NCBI GenBank assembly: GCA_035318985.1
Contig: DATHDP010000107.1
Span: 1 to 37,257, forward strand
Source: VBAS01 sp035318985
GTDB lineage: Bacteria; Bacteroidota; Bacteroidia; Chitinophagales; Chitinophagaceae
Length of the DNA: 37,257 nt
Direction of reading: 5' to 3'
The notes under the pieces: model-generated
Database searches by the model: none
Seen by the model: the letters and a program-made list of their open reading frames with translations, nothing else
What the model was told of the DNA's origin: nothing
In this document: in pieces, positions 15,146 to 24,034 of the stretch
How the letters are laid out: each line of letters starts with the position of its first letter
How positions within the stretch are numbered: the stretch's first letter is position 1
Program-made: the position numbers and the translations under genes

Positions 15146-17173
15146 TTATTTAACTGTGAATGTTTTTTTCTGAGTGCCAACACCTGTTAGCGTAAGGCTT
15201 TTCCATTGTTTTGGCAATGAAGTTTTTAATTGAACAATTCCTGTCGGAGTGATATCCAATCCTCCAAAACCCATTAGTAAGGATTGAATAATTCCACCAG
15301 CCCCTGTTGCAAAATATGGATTGGTGCCGCCTTTTGTTTCTGCAATAACACGAAATGGTGGATTAAGATTTGGGACATATGATTCTTTGAACCAGTGATA
15401 AGCTTTTTCGGTATTGCCCAATCTTGCATAAATCGTTGTAAAAACGGCTTGCGTCATAGCGGGAGTTCCTTCGTTTGGCACCCGTGTTTCGTAATATTCA
15501 AGATCTTTTTTTATTTGAGCCACATCCGTAATTTGTTTCAAGGGATATGATAATAAATTAACATCGGCTTGTTTTATTCCTTCACCATTATACGCAGCAT
15601 GTTCCTTCGTTACGCCATTATCCAATTTTAAAATGGGAATATTGTTTGCAACATTTATCCAATCAGCATCAGGAGTTATTCCTAAGATCTTTGCTGCTTC
15701 TGTTGCAAACTGGAGATTTGATTTGGCCGCAGCATTTGTGAAAGCATTATTATTTACATTTTCAGCCCACTCATCTGCTGCTACTACATTATTAATATCA
15801 TAATGACCGGGACCATTTCTTTCAACACGGCTTGCCCAAAAGTCCGCAGTGGCAGAAAGTATAGGATAACCTTTTTCTCTCAACCATTGTTTGTCTTGTG
15901 TTACACAATAGTAATTCCATGCAGCAATACCAACGCAGGCAGTGATATGATGCTCAAAAGGACCACTCAATGCCCATACTGGTGTTTCTTCAACACCTGT
16001 TTCCGCACTTTCCCATGGGTACATTGCACCTTTATATCCTTTGCTAAATGCATTTCGTTTTGCCGCATCGAGTCGTTGATAACGGTATTTAACAAGGCTT
16101 TTCGCAATTTCAGGATGAAGTACAAGTATTGATGGGTACATCCATAATTCTGTATCCCAGAAAACATGTCCGTTATAACCAAGACCGCTTAATCCCATTG
16201 GTGAAGGAGATAGCGCCGTGCCTTCTCTTGAAAAAGAATAAAGATGATACAGCATGCTATGAACATCCTGCTGTGATTGAGGATCACCTTCAATTATAAT
16301 ATCACTCTTCCATAATTCTTCCCATGCTTTTGTATGAAAGCTGATGAGCCTTTCTCTTCCCTCCAGCTTTGCAAATATGGTTGCCCGTTCAGCTTCATTT
16401 AATGGATCATCGTGATGAGCAGAAGTTATAGATGATCCGGCAATGGAGAAGCGATACGTTTCACCAGCTTTCATTTTCCTGGTAAACTTCATCAGGTGCA
16501 TATTATTATCCCACATTTCGTGGATCACTCTTGGTTCGTTGCCATGCGTTTCACTAAATAAAAATGTATTGCTTGCGCACATCAGTAATTTACCGGTCGG
16601 GCTTTTTGCTGAAGATGTAAGTAAACTGATAACAACATGCGGCCTGTCTATCTCATTATAATAATTCTGAACATCTTTCAGTGCATCGGGTGCTTCCATT
16701 ACACTTGCACCAATCATGGTAAAATCTTTTTTTGCAGTAACAGTCACATCCATCAATACTGTATAGGGTAAATGGCGCAATGAATAATAGGTATAAGCAA
16801 CGGAAGCCTTATCGCTATAATCAAATGTTGTAGTGAATGACGCTTTCTTCATGTCAAGCTCCTGTTGCATGTTGGCGGCAGACTTCCCATCAATTCTTTT
16901 TCCGTCTATTTCCAGGTACATGTTCAGCAAGTTGAAACTCTTTAAAAAATTACTGACCCTTCCGCGACCATAGAGGTCATAAGCTCCTGCAAGTACAACA
17001 TCTTTTACCCTGAATGGCTCAGGAGATGAAACAACCCCGATCATTCCATTTGCCACTGTAACCCCGTAATAATTTGACGGGTCGATCTTTTCAGCTTTTA
17101 TTTTCCAGGCATCCTGGGCAAAGCATAAACATGAAAAAAACAGGAGGGGGAGAAAAAAATACTTTCTGATCAT
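15146..17173 (-). CDS. secreted glycoside hydrolase family 65 enzyme (probable alpha-glucoside hydrolase)
   Basis: A 675-residue protein from the start at 17173, which gives a signal peptide ending CLCFAQ. A start 69 bp upstream would lie upstream of the best promoter (17193-17220). GH65 marks are HVFWDTELWMYP (336-347), KYRYQRLDAAKRNA, GYKGAMYPWES and ADEWAENVNNNAFTN, with the general acid expected at Glu468. GH65 holds inverting phosphorylases (maltose, trehalose, kojibiose, nigerose) and hydrolases such as acid trehalase and a Flavobacterium kojibiose hydrolase. Export to the periplasm and a Glu (612) in VIAETKGGTNPYF, where phosphorylases bind phosphate, favour a hydrolase. That residue mapping is from memory. 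It is divergent from the LacI gene and probably the first gene of a transcript continuing into the haloperoxidase cluster. Confidence 0.88.
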   Translation of the reverse strand: MIRKYFFLPLLFFSCLCFAQDAWKIKAEKIDPSNYYGVTVANGMIGVVSSPEPFRVKDVVLAGAYDLYGRGRVSNFLKSFNLLNMYLEIDGKRIDGKSAANMQQELDMKKASFTTTFDYSDKASVAYTYYSLRHLPYTVLMDVTVTAKKDFTMIGASVMEAPDALKDVQNYYNEIDRPHVVISLLTSSAKSPTGKLLMCASNTFLFSETHGNEPRVIHEMWDNNMHLMKFTRKMKAGETYRFSIAGSSITSAHHDDPLNEAERATIFAKLEGRERLISFHTKAWEELWKSDIIIEGDPQSQQDVHSMLYHLYSFSREGTALSPSPMGLSGLGYNGHVFWDTELWMYPSILVLHPEIAKSLVKYRYQRLDAAKRNAFSKGYKGAMYPWESAETGVEETPVWALSGPFEHHITACVGIAAWNYYCVTQDKQWLREKGYPILSATADFWASRVERNGPGHYDINNVVAADEWAENVNNNAFTNAAAKSNLQFATEAAKILGITPDADWINVANNIPILKLDNGVTKEHAAYNGEGIKQADVNLLSYPLKQITDVAQIKKDLEYYETRVPNEGTPAMTQAVFTTIYARLGNTEKAYHWFKESYVPNLNPPFRVIAETKGGTNPYFATGAGGIIQSLLMGFGGLDITPTGIVQLKTSLPKQWKSLTLTGVGTQKKTFTVK

Positions 17174-17192
17174 ATGACAAGAATTACTTAAA

Positions 17193-17220
17193 CAAATGTA
17201 TTGAATAACAAAATGTTCAA
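17193..17220 (-). promoter_or_regulatory. promoter of the GH65 gene
   Basis: On the minus strand: TTG (17220-17218), a 17-nt spacer, then TACATTTG (17200-17193), an exact match to the Bacteroidota -7 consensus TAnnTTTG. It would start transcription about 10-15 nt before the ATG at 17173, which rules out the longer reading frame start. Confidence 0.6.
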
Positions 17221-17284
17221 CCTTTTTGGTTTGCCTCTTCACTACAACAGGTTTTGCAGAAAGGGCTCGGGTATAAAAAATTAT

Positions 17285-17316
17285 TTTGTTTAGGAAAAAG
17301 AAAAAGTTTAAACTTG
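17285..17316 (+). promoter_or_regulatory. candidate promoter of the LacI-type regulator gene
   Basis: TTTG (17285-17288), a 20-nt spacer, then TAAACTTG (17309-17316), one mismatch from TAnnTTTG. The -7 box ends directly against the 14-bp operator at 17317-17330, so the operator would cover the transcription start. Confidence 0.45.
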
Positions 17317-17330
17317 TGTAAACGATTGCA
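17317..17330. promoter_or_regulatory. LacI-family operator O1
   Basis: TGTAAACGATTGCA matches the CcpA/LacI-type pattern TGnAAnCGnTTnCA at every fixed position. It differs by one base from the copy at 18381-18394. It lies in the divergent region between GH65 and the lacI-type gene, 3 bp before the regulator's GTG start, which suggests autoregulation by repression. Confidence 0.75.
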
Positions 17331-17333
17331 TAA

Positions 17334-18353
17334 GTGTCTTACAAGACAACAATAATAGATATTGCACGGGAACTGAACACTACTCCAGCAACAGTATCCA
17401 GGGCATTAAGTAATCATCCGGGAATTAGCGAGAAAACCAAACACTCAGTACAACTTACAGCTTCAAAACTTAATTATAAGAGGAACAGGATCGCATCCTC
17501 TCTCCGCTCAGGTAAAACTCATGTTATTGGAGTTATAATTCCAAGCGCAGAAATTAATTTTTTCGGTTCTGTTGTACACGGAATAGAAAGTGTTGCAAAT
17601 TCAAATGGATATAATGTTTTGCTTTTCCAATCAAATGAAAGCAGGGAGTTTGAAGAAAAAGGATTAGAAACATTCTTAACAGCGAGGGTAGATGGTATCC
17701 TTGTTTCTCTTGCTAAAGACACGATCGATTATTCACATTTTTTAGAAATAAAAAAAAGGGGTATCCCTCTAGTATTTTTTGATAGAACAGCTGATGATCT
17801 CGGAATTGACTCAGTGGTGATTGATGATTACAAAGGAGCATTCAATGCTACCGAGCACCTGATACAACAAGGTTATACCAGGATCGCTCATATATCAGGT
17901 CCACAACATCTGAAAAATTTTCATGATCGTATGAAAGGATATATGGGAGCTCTCCAGGCGAATAAAATTAAAATGGATCCTGATCTTATTTATCCTGGCA
18001 ATATTTCGATAGAATCTGGTAAAACAGGAACAGATTATTTTTTATCGCTGTCAAATCCTCCGGATGCAATTTTCGCGACAGAAGATTTTACTGCTTTGGG
18101 AGCAATAAGTAAATTAAAAGAAAGAAATATTCAGATTCCCGGACAGATGGGAATTATTGGTTTTGCGAATGAGTTGTTCGGAGAACATATTACTCCGTCT
18201 CTTTCTACGGTAGATCAGCAAACCATCAGGATGGGGAAGTCGGCATTAAATCTTTTAGTTGATATAATGGAAAAAAAGGAACAGCATATCAAACAGAAAA
18301 TTGTGCTTGATCCTTTGTTAATAGTCAGGCAATCCTCTTTAAGAATTGGGTAG
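17334..18353 (+). CDS. LacI-family transcriptional regulator
   Basis: A 339-residue regulator, normal length. The N-terminal helix-turn-helix reads TIIDIARELNTTPATVSRAL (6-25), followed by the hinge NRIASSLRSGKT and a periplasmic-binding-protein-like sensor domain (HVIGVIIPS onward; GIIGFANE near the end). The start is the GTG at 17334. A TAA stop sits immediately before it in frame (17331-17333), and no ATG fits the intact HTH, so GTG is forced. It should bind TGTAAACGATTnCA sites at 17317-17330 and 18381-18394 and control itself, the Sus operon and perhaps GH65. The inducer is probably a sugar, not identifiable here. No clear terminator separates it from susC, so read-through is possible. 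Confidence 0.95.
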   Translation: MSYKTTIIDIARELNTTPATVSRALSNHPGISEKTKHSVQLTASKLNYKRNRIASSLRSGKTHVIGVIIPSAEINFFGSVVHGIESVANSNGYNVLLFQSNESREFEEKGLETFLTARVDGILVSLAKDTIDYSHFLEIKKRGIPLVFFDRTADDLGIDSVVIDDYKGAFNATEHLIQQGYTRIAHISGPQHLKNFHDRMKGYMGALQANKIKMDPDLIYPGNISIESGKTGTDYFLSLSNPPDAIFATEDFTALGAISKLKERNIQIPGQMGIIGFANELFGEHITPSLSTVDQQTIRMGKSALNLLVDIMEKKEQHIKQKIVLDPLLIVRQSSLRIG

Positions 18354-18380
18354 GTAAAGAATGGTTTTTTTGACCGCCTA

Positions 18381-18394
18381 TGTAAACGATTACA
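18381..18394. promoter_or_regulatory. LacI-family operator O2 upstream of the Sus operon
   Basis: TGTAAACGATTACA matches TGnAAnCGnTTnCA at every fixed position and is identical to O1 except at one base. It lies 28 bp after the regulator's stop and 196 bp before the susC-type start. Relative to the -7 box at 18407-18414 it covers the expected -33 region, consistent with repression of the Sus operon. Confidence 0.75.
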
Positions 18395-18406
18395 CCCTTG
18401 GGCATC

Positions 18407-18414
18407 TAAGTTTG
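18407..18414 (+). promoter_or_regulatory. candidate -7 box of the Sus operon promoter
   Basis: TAAGTTTG is an exact match to TAnnTTTG. No TTTG is visible at the usual -33 distance; that position is occupied by operator O2. It implies a 5' leader of about 170 nt. An alternative, weaker pair is TTTTG (18505-18509), an 18-nt spacer and CAACTTTG (18528-18535), closer to the gene. Confidence 0.4.
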
Positions 18415-18590
18415 GTTTTAGTGCGATAGGAAGGTTTAGAGTCATTAGCAAGGCAGGGGTAGAATAGATGTGATGAACGAAAACCCTTGAACTGAAAACT
18501 AAATTTTGCGGAAATAAAAAAAAACACAACTTTGTGTCTCGAATACACATTTGACGTTTTATATTTTAGAACCTAACAACAATTCTGCTT

Positions 18591-21569
18591 ATGTACTGCA
18601 AAAAATTGCTTAAGGCAATTATCTTTCCCTGCTTGCTATTTTTATCAATAACAGGCTACTCACAGGAAAAGGTAATTACAGGTAAGGTTACTGATTCAAA
18701 AGATGGATCAGCAATGCAAGGTGTTACGGTTGCTGCTAAAGGCAGTACCACCGGCACCCAAACAAAGGCCGATGGTACTTATCAACTATCGGTCAGCTCC
18801 TCAGCAACTGTTCTCGTTTTTTCATTTGTCGGTTACGATCTACAAGAAGTATCTATTAAGGGTTCATCAGTAGATATAAAACTTGTAAACACGAATACGA
18901 CACTTGGTGAAGTAGTAGTGACGGGTTATGGTACGGCCCGCAAAAAGGATCTTACCGGGTCGATCGCTACGGTTACATCCCGGGAATTTATAAAAGGAAG
19001 CATTACAACACCGGAACAATTAATTGCTGGAAAAGTTCCAGGTGTTTCAATTATTTCCAATGGAGGACAACCGGGTTCAGGAAGCACGATCAGGATCAGG
19101 GGCGGATCTTCATTAAGTGCCAGCAACGATCCATTAATTGTAATTGACGGAGTGCCGCTGGATAATGGTGGTATTGCCGGAGGTAATAACCCTTTAAGCT
19201 TTATTAATGCAAACGACATCGAGTCTTTTACGGTTTTAAAAGATGCATCTGCTGCCGCGATATATGGAACAAGAGCCGCGAATGGTGTTATCATCATTAC
19301 AACCAAAAAAGGCAGGAGTGATAAATTGAAAGTAAGTTTTAGCACTGTAAATTCAATTTCATCAAATACAAAACAAGTAGATGTTTTAACTGCCGACCAG
19401 GTCCGTTCTATTGTAAAATCTCTTGGTACACCAGATAAGGTCGCACAACTTGGAACAGCTAATACAAACTGGCAGGATCAGATCTATCAATCAGCATTTG
19501 GTTCAGATAACAATGTTAGTGTAACAGGCGGCGTAAAAGGGCTTCCTTACAGGTTATCATTGGGCTATTTAAACCAGGAAGGTGTTTTAAAAACAGATCA
19601 CCTCGAAAAATTTTCCGCAGCTGTTGTATTGAATCCTGTTCTTTTTGATAACCATCTTAAAATTGATCTTAACTTAAAAGCAAGCCAGCAGAAATACAGG
19701 TTTGCCAATCAAGGCGCCATTGGAGCTGCTATTAATTTTGATCCTACTAAACCTGTTTATTCAGATAGCAAAAGATATGGTGGTTATTGGGAATGGCTTG
19801 ATCCCAACCCGGGGGCTACTTATGGTCAGCCATGGAACAGAGCCGGAAGAAATCCGATAGCAATGCTAAATGATAGGGAAGATAATAGCGACTCGAAAAG
19901 AAGTATCGGGAACTTGCAAGCTGATTATAAATTACATTTTCTTCCTGACTTACATGCTAATATTAATCTGGGATATGATATTTCAGAAGGTACAGGTACC
20001 ATATTTGTTTCGGACAGCTCATCACTTGAATATAGCACCGGCGGACAAAATAATCAGTACAAACAAACAAAAGCGAATTATGTAGTAGAGTTCTATTTTA
20101 ATTATATCAAGGACATAAAATCAATAAAGAGTCGCATTGATGCAACGGCAGGTTATGCATATAATTATTATCGTACTACAAATTATAATTATGCCAGCTA
20201 TAACGCCAGGGGAGTTAAATTTCCAAACACAGACCCTGCTTTTCCTTTTGATAAACCTGCACATACATTACTCTCATTTTTTGGAAGAGTTAATTATGCC
20301 TACAACACTAAATATCTTTTAACAGCTACTCTTCGCCGTGATGGTTCATCAAGATTTTCACCTGATAACAGGTGGGGTTTCTTCCCTTCAGTTGCTGTAG
20401 CCTGGAAAGTGAAGAGCGAGGATTTCCTTGCCAATAATTCAACGATCTCAGATTTGAAACTTAGAATAGGTTATGGTGTAACTGGTCAGCAGGACGGCAT
20501 TGGTAACTACGACTATCTCTCATATTATGCACAAAGCGGTAATGGTGCACAATATTATTTTGGAAATACATATTACAAGATGTTCAGACCAGGTGGCTTT
20601 TATGCTAACAGGAAATGGGAGGAAACATCTACTACAAACATCGCTGTTGATTATGGGTTCCTGAATAACCGGATCACAGGTAGCATTGATTTCTACTTAA
20701 AAAAGACCAAGGATCTCCTGAATAGTGTTCCTCAGCCTGCTGGTACAAACTTTTCTGCTTATATATTGGCTAATGTGGGTAGCATGGAAAATAAAGGCGT
20801 TGAGTTCAGCATTAACGCTCAACCAGTAAGAAATCAGGATCTGACATGGGATGTTTCATTTAATGCAACTTATAACAAGAATACAATTACAAACCTTACA
20901 GTAGTTCCTAATGATCCCAACTATATCGGGTTTCCGACTACAAACATCAGTGGTTCGCAGGGATTTGCATTTATCAATGCTGTAGGAGGAAGTAAGAATA
21001 CTTTTTATCTGTACCACCAGATATATGATCAAGCGGGAAAACCGATAGAAGGATTATTTGAAGATCTAAACCGCGATGGTATCATTAATGAAAATGATAA
21101 GTATAAAGGTAAAAGGGCCAATCCTGATATGTTTTATGGATTCAGCACATACCTCACTTATAAAAAATGGAATGCCGGCTTAGTAATGCGTGCCAGCTTC
21201 AATAACTATGTATATAATAATGTATACAGCAATAATGGAAGGTTGATTCAAATACTTAATGCATATGTATTGGGTAATGCTTCAACTAATTACCTGGAAA
21301 CTCAATTTACTGGTAACACAGAACAGCAGCCCCTCAGTGATTATTATATTAACAATGCATCTTTCTTAAAGATGGATAATATAAATGTTGGTTACAATTT
21401 TGGAAAAGTACTTCGTGATAAAACAACATTACGTGCCAACCTGAGTGTTCAGAATGTTTTTGTTATTACTAACTATAAAGGACTTGATCCGGAGATCGGT
21501 AATGGAGTGGATAATAATTTTTATCCAAGGCCACGTATAATCGCATTGGGTTTATACTTTGATTTCTAA
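18591..21569 (+). CDS. SusC/RagA-type TonB-dependent outer-membrane transporter
   Basis: A 992-residue protein, the usual SusC length. A signal peptide ends ITGYSQ (about residue 24). Next come a carboxypeptidase-regulatory-like domain (VITGKVTDSKDGSAMQGVTVAAKGS ... VFSFVGYDLQEV, 28-90), a TonB box region (LGEVVVTGYGTARKKDLTGS) and the plug with the SusC signature FTVLKDASAAAIYGTRAANGVIIITTKKG. The 22-strand barrel then ends in LGLYFDF with a terminal Phe. It imports bound oligosaccharide across the outer membrane with energy from TonB. It is the first gene of a four-gene operon (gaps 22, 16 and 20 bp) that ends at a strong terminator. It is preceded by LacI-type operator O2. The substrate is inferred from neighbours as an alpha-glucoside. 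Confidence 0.96.
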   Translation: MYCKKLLKAIIFPCLLFLSITGYSQEKVITGKVTDSKDGSAMQGVTVAAKGSTTGTQTKADGTYQLSVSSSATVLVFSFVGYDLQEVSIKGSSVDIKLVNTNTTLGEVVVTGYGTARKKDLTGSIATVTSREFIKGSITTPEQLIAGKVPGVSIISNGGQPGSGSTIRIRGGSSLSASNDPLIVIDGVPLDNGGIAGGNNPLSFINANDIESFTVLKDASAAAIYGTRAANGVIIITTKKGRSDKLKVSFSTVNSISSNTKQVDVLTADQVRSIVKSLGTPDKVAQLGTANTNWQDQIYQSAFGSDNNVSVTGGVKGLPYRLSLGYLNQEGVLKTDHLEKFSAAVVLNPVLFDNHLKIDLNLKASQQKYRFANQGAIGAAINFDPTKPVYSDSKRYGGYWEWLDPNPGATYGQPWNRAGRNPIAMLNDREDNSDSKRSIGNLQADYKLHFLPDLHANINLGYDISEGTGTIFVSDSSSLEYSTGGQNNQYKQTKANYVVEFYFNYIKDIKSIKSRIDATAGYAYNYYRTTNYNYASYNARGVKFPNTDPAFPFDKPAHTLLSFFGRVNYAYNTKYLLTATLRRDGSSRFSPDNRWGFFPSVAVAWKVKSEDFLANNSTISDLKLRIGYGVTGQQDGIGNYDYLSYYAQSGNGAQYYFGNTYYKMFRPGGFYANRKWEETSTTNIAVDYGFLNNRITGSIDFYLKKTKDLLNSVPQPAGTNFSAYILANVGSMENKGVEFSINAQPVRNQDLTWDVSFNATYNKNTITNLTVVPNDPNYIGFPTTNISGSQGFAFINAVGGSKNTFYLYHQIYDQAGKPIEGLFEDLNRDGIINENDKYKGKRANPDMFYGFSTYLTYKKWNAGLVMRASFNNYVYNNVYSNNGRLIQILNAYVLGNASTNYLETQFTGNTEQQPLSDYYINNASFLKMDNINVGYNFGKVLRDKTTLRANLSVQNVFVITNYKGLDPEIGNGVDNNFYPRPRIIALGLYFDF

Positions 21570-21591
21570 TTAATTTTTTAAGAATAAGCAT

Positions 21592-23184
21592 ATGAAAAAA
21601 AATAATTTTAATATAATAGTTGCTGTCTTTGTTGCCATTGCAATCATGTCTGGTTGCGAAAAGCAATTAGATCTAAAGCCTACTAACGATCTTACTGCTG
21701 ATGATGTTTATAAAACTTCAGCGGGATACAAGCAGGCTTTGGCGAAAGTTTACGGTGCAATGGCGCTAACAGGTAATTCTGGCGGGGCTGGTAGCCCTGA
21801 TATTCCATCCCAGATCATATCTGATGAAGGTAATTCTGACTTTCTGCGTATGTACTGGTATATGCAATGCTTGAGCACTGATGAAGCAGGATGGACCTAC
21901 CATAATAATACAGATCCAATAGGTATTCACCAGATGACATGGTCATCAGTTAATCAAACGGTAAGTGGTTTATACTATCGTTGTTTCTTCCTGATCACAC
22001 TGGCAAATGATTTTATCAGGCAATCGTCTGATGATAATTTAAGTAAGAGAGGAATTACTGGAACAAGCGCTGATAGTATACGTGTATATAAACAGGAAGC
22101 TCGTTTTTTAAGAGCTTATCAGTACTGGGTTTTGATGGATCTGTTTGCTAACCCACCTTTTGTTACTGAGGCAGATCAGATCGGAGTTGGATTGCCTAAA
22201 CAAATACAGCGCAAAGATCTGTTTGACTATATCGAAAAAGAATTAAAGGAATTAGAGACAACATTGGCTGCGCCAAGGACCAATGAATATGGTCGTGCTG
22301 ACCGTGCAGCCGCCTGGTCATTACTTGCAAGAATGTATTTAAATGGAGAAGTGTATACAGGCACTCCAAAGTATACTGAAGCTATTACTTATAGCAAAAA
22401 AGTAATTGGTGCCGGGTACACACTTCATCCGAAATATAAAGAGCTAATGTTGGCAGATAATCATTTAAATACGGATGAATTTATTTGGACAATAAATTAC
22501 GATGGAACCTATACACAAAACTGGGGCGGTACCACTACTTTAACGCATATGTCAAGCGGAGTTACGGGGGATAGCTCAGGTACAAACGGAACCTGGAATT
22601 GTACCCGGATGACACAACAATTCTTTGCGTTGTTTGATACTGCAAGAGATATCAGGGGACAATTCTGGACTGCTGGTCAAAATCAAAACATGACGGAATT
22701 ACTAGATGCTCCTAAGGACGGATTTTCTTCAACAAAATTCAGGAATAAAACCAGATCAGGAGCTGCAGGTCCTAACCTTGATCCGGGAAAGAATTGGGTT
22801 GATGTTGATTTCCCTGTATTTCGCCTTGCAGAAATTTATTTTATATATGCAGAAGCTGTTTTACGTGGAGGAACGGGAGGTGATAACGCTACAGCTCTTG
22901 GATATCTTAACCAAATAAGTGCAAGAGGTCGGCCAGTGGCAGGAACTAATGCAGCATTAACGCTCCCATATATAATAAGTGAAAGAGGAAGAGAATTATT
23001 TTGGGAATGTTTCAGACGCACTGACCTGATCCGGTTTGGACAATTTACGACCAGCGCTTATTTGTGGGCATGGAAAGGAGGCGTACGGAATGGTACGGCA
23101 GTGGATAGTAAGTATAATATATTTCCAATACCATCAATCGATCTTAGTGCCAATCCGAATCTTGTTCAAAATCCAGGCTATTAA
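21592..23184 (+). CDS. SusD/RagB-type glycan-binding lipoprotein
   Basis: A 530-residue lipoprotein with lipobox IMSGC (Cys22), the surface lid of the SusC transporter. SusD marks are EKQLDLKPTNDLTADDVYKTSAGYKQAL after the lipobox, the TPR-containing helices with EARFLRAYQYWVLMDLFANPPFV, FDYIEKELKELETTL and RADRAAAWSLLARMYLNG, and the C-terminal RLAEIYFIYAEAVLRGG ... ISERGRELFWECFRRTDLIRFGQF ending FPIPSIDLSANPNLVQNPGY. Length and order are those of complete members. It lies 22 bp after susC and 16 bp before the first SusE-like gene. It should bind the oligosaccharide outside the cell and hand it to the pore. Confidence 0.96.
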   Translation: MKKNNFNIIVAVFVAIAIMSGCEKQLDLKPTNDLTADDVYKTSAGYKQALAKVYGAMALTGNSGGAGSPDIPSQIISDEGNSDFLRMYWYMQCLSTDEAGWTYHNNTDPIGIHQMTWSSVNQTVSGLYYRCFFLITLANDFIRQSSDDNLSKRGITGTSADSIRVYKQEARFLRAYQYWVLMDLFANPPFVTEADQIGVGLPKQIQRKDLFDYIEKELKELETTLAAPRTNEYGRADRAAAWSLLARMYLNGEVYTGTPKYTEAITYSKKVIGAGYTLHPKYKELMLADNHLNTDEFIWTINYDGTYTQNWGGTTTLTHMSSGVTGDSSGTNGTWNCTRMTQQFFALFDTARDIRGQFWTAGQNQNMTELLDAPKDGFSSTKFRNKTRSGAAGPNLDPGKNWVDVDFPVFRLAEIYFIYAEAVLRGGTGGDNATALGYLNQISARGRPVAGTNAALTLPYIISERGRELFWECFRRTDLIRFGQFTTSAYLWAWKGGVRNGTAVDSKYNIFPIPSIDLSANPNLVQNPGY

Positions 23185-23200
23185 TTTTAAAATTGTTTAT

Positions 23201-24034
23201 ATGAAAAATATAAAACTGCTTTTTATATTATTAACGACGGGAATATTTTTTTCCTGTAAAAGAGAAATAAGTCCCATCTATTACGAAGGAGGAACTGCTC
23301 CTGTGCTAACTGCATCGAGATCGGGGACGATTCCACTTTCTTTTGTCAATAAAGATCTGGAAGCTGTAAAACTATCATGGACAAATCCGGATTATAAGTT
23401 TACTACAGGCGGTAATTCGCAAAACGTAACTTACCAGGTTGAGCTGGATACTACTGGAGCTAATTTTACTAATCCTCAAAAGAAAGTGTTCTCAATTAGT
23501 AGTGATCTAAGTCTTACACTTACTCAAAATGATCTGAATGATTATCTGCTGAATCAGTTACAATTGAAACCTGGCATGTCTCATAATCTTGAATTTAGGG
23601 TGATATCAACTATTGGAACTGCAATTCCTCTACTGTCAAATGTTTTAAAATTTTCAGTTACTCCTTATGCAATTCCTCCAAAAGTTGCTCCACCGGCTTC
23701 AGGACAATTATTTATCGTAGGCAATGCTACTCCGGGTGGTGATGCTACTGGATGGAATAATCCAGTGCCAGTGCCAAGCCAGGAGTTTACCAAAATCAGT
23801 AGTACCGTGTATGAGATAACGCTACCATTGATCGCAGATAAATCCTATTTGTTTTTACCCGTTAACGGTAGCTGGACTGATAAATATGGAGGAGTAGGGG
23901 CTAATAATGCAAACAATGTGAGTGGAGATGATTTTAAAGCAAGCGGAGGTGATATGAAGGCCCCTGCTGTAAACGGTAACTATAAGATACAGGTAGATTT
24001 TCAAAGAGGAAAATTTACAGTAACTAAATTGTAA
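23201..24034 (+). CDS. SusE-like surface glycan-binding lipoprotein, one C-terminal binding module
   Basis: A 277-residue protein starting at the ATG at 23201. The same frame extends upstream into susD, but the start there would lack the signal peptide. The lipobox is IFFSC (Cys19). Residues about 24-155 form the SusE N-terminal Ig-like region (APVLTASRSGTIPLSF ... VKLSWTNPDY ... YQVELDTTG ... FRVISTIGT). Residues 170-276 form one SusE/SusF-type starch-binding-like module (LFIVGNATPGGDATGWNNP ... KYGGVGANNANNV ... YKIQVDFQRGKFTVTK). The module is duplicated in the next gene. Conserved Trp and Asn residues in it probably contact sugar. It is third in the Sus operon. Confidence 0.92.
   Translation: MKNIKLLFILLTTGIFFSCKREISPIYYEGGTAPVLTASRSGTIPLSFVNKDLEAVKLSWTNPDYKFTTGGNSQNVTYQVELDTTGANFTNPQKKVFSISSDLSLTLTQNDLNDYLLNQLQLKPGMSHNLEFRVISTIGTAIPLLSNVLKFSVTPYAIPPKVAPPASGQLFIVGNATPGGDATGWNNPVPVPSQEFTKISSTVYEITLPLIADKSYLFLPVNGSWTDKYGGVGANNANNVSGDDFKASGGDMKAPAVNGNYKIQVDFQRGKFTVTKL

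Noticed and set aside
17174..17242. 23-residue N-terminal extension of GH65
   Set aside because: It lies upstream of and across the exact-match promoter 17193-17220 and removes the signal peptide from the N-terminus.
23036..23200. Upstream extension of the first SusE-like frame into susD
   Set aside because: It overlaps susD by about 150 bp and would bury the lipoprotein signal peptide; the ATG at 23201 gives a proper lipobox.
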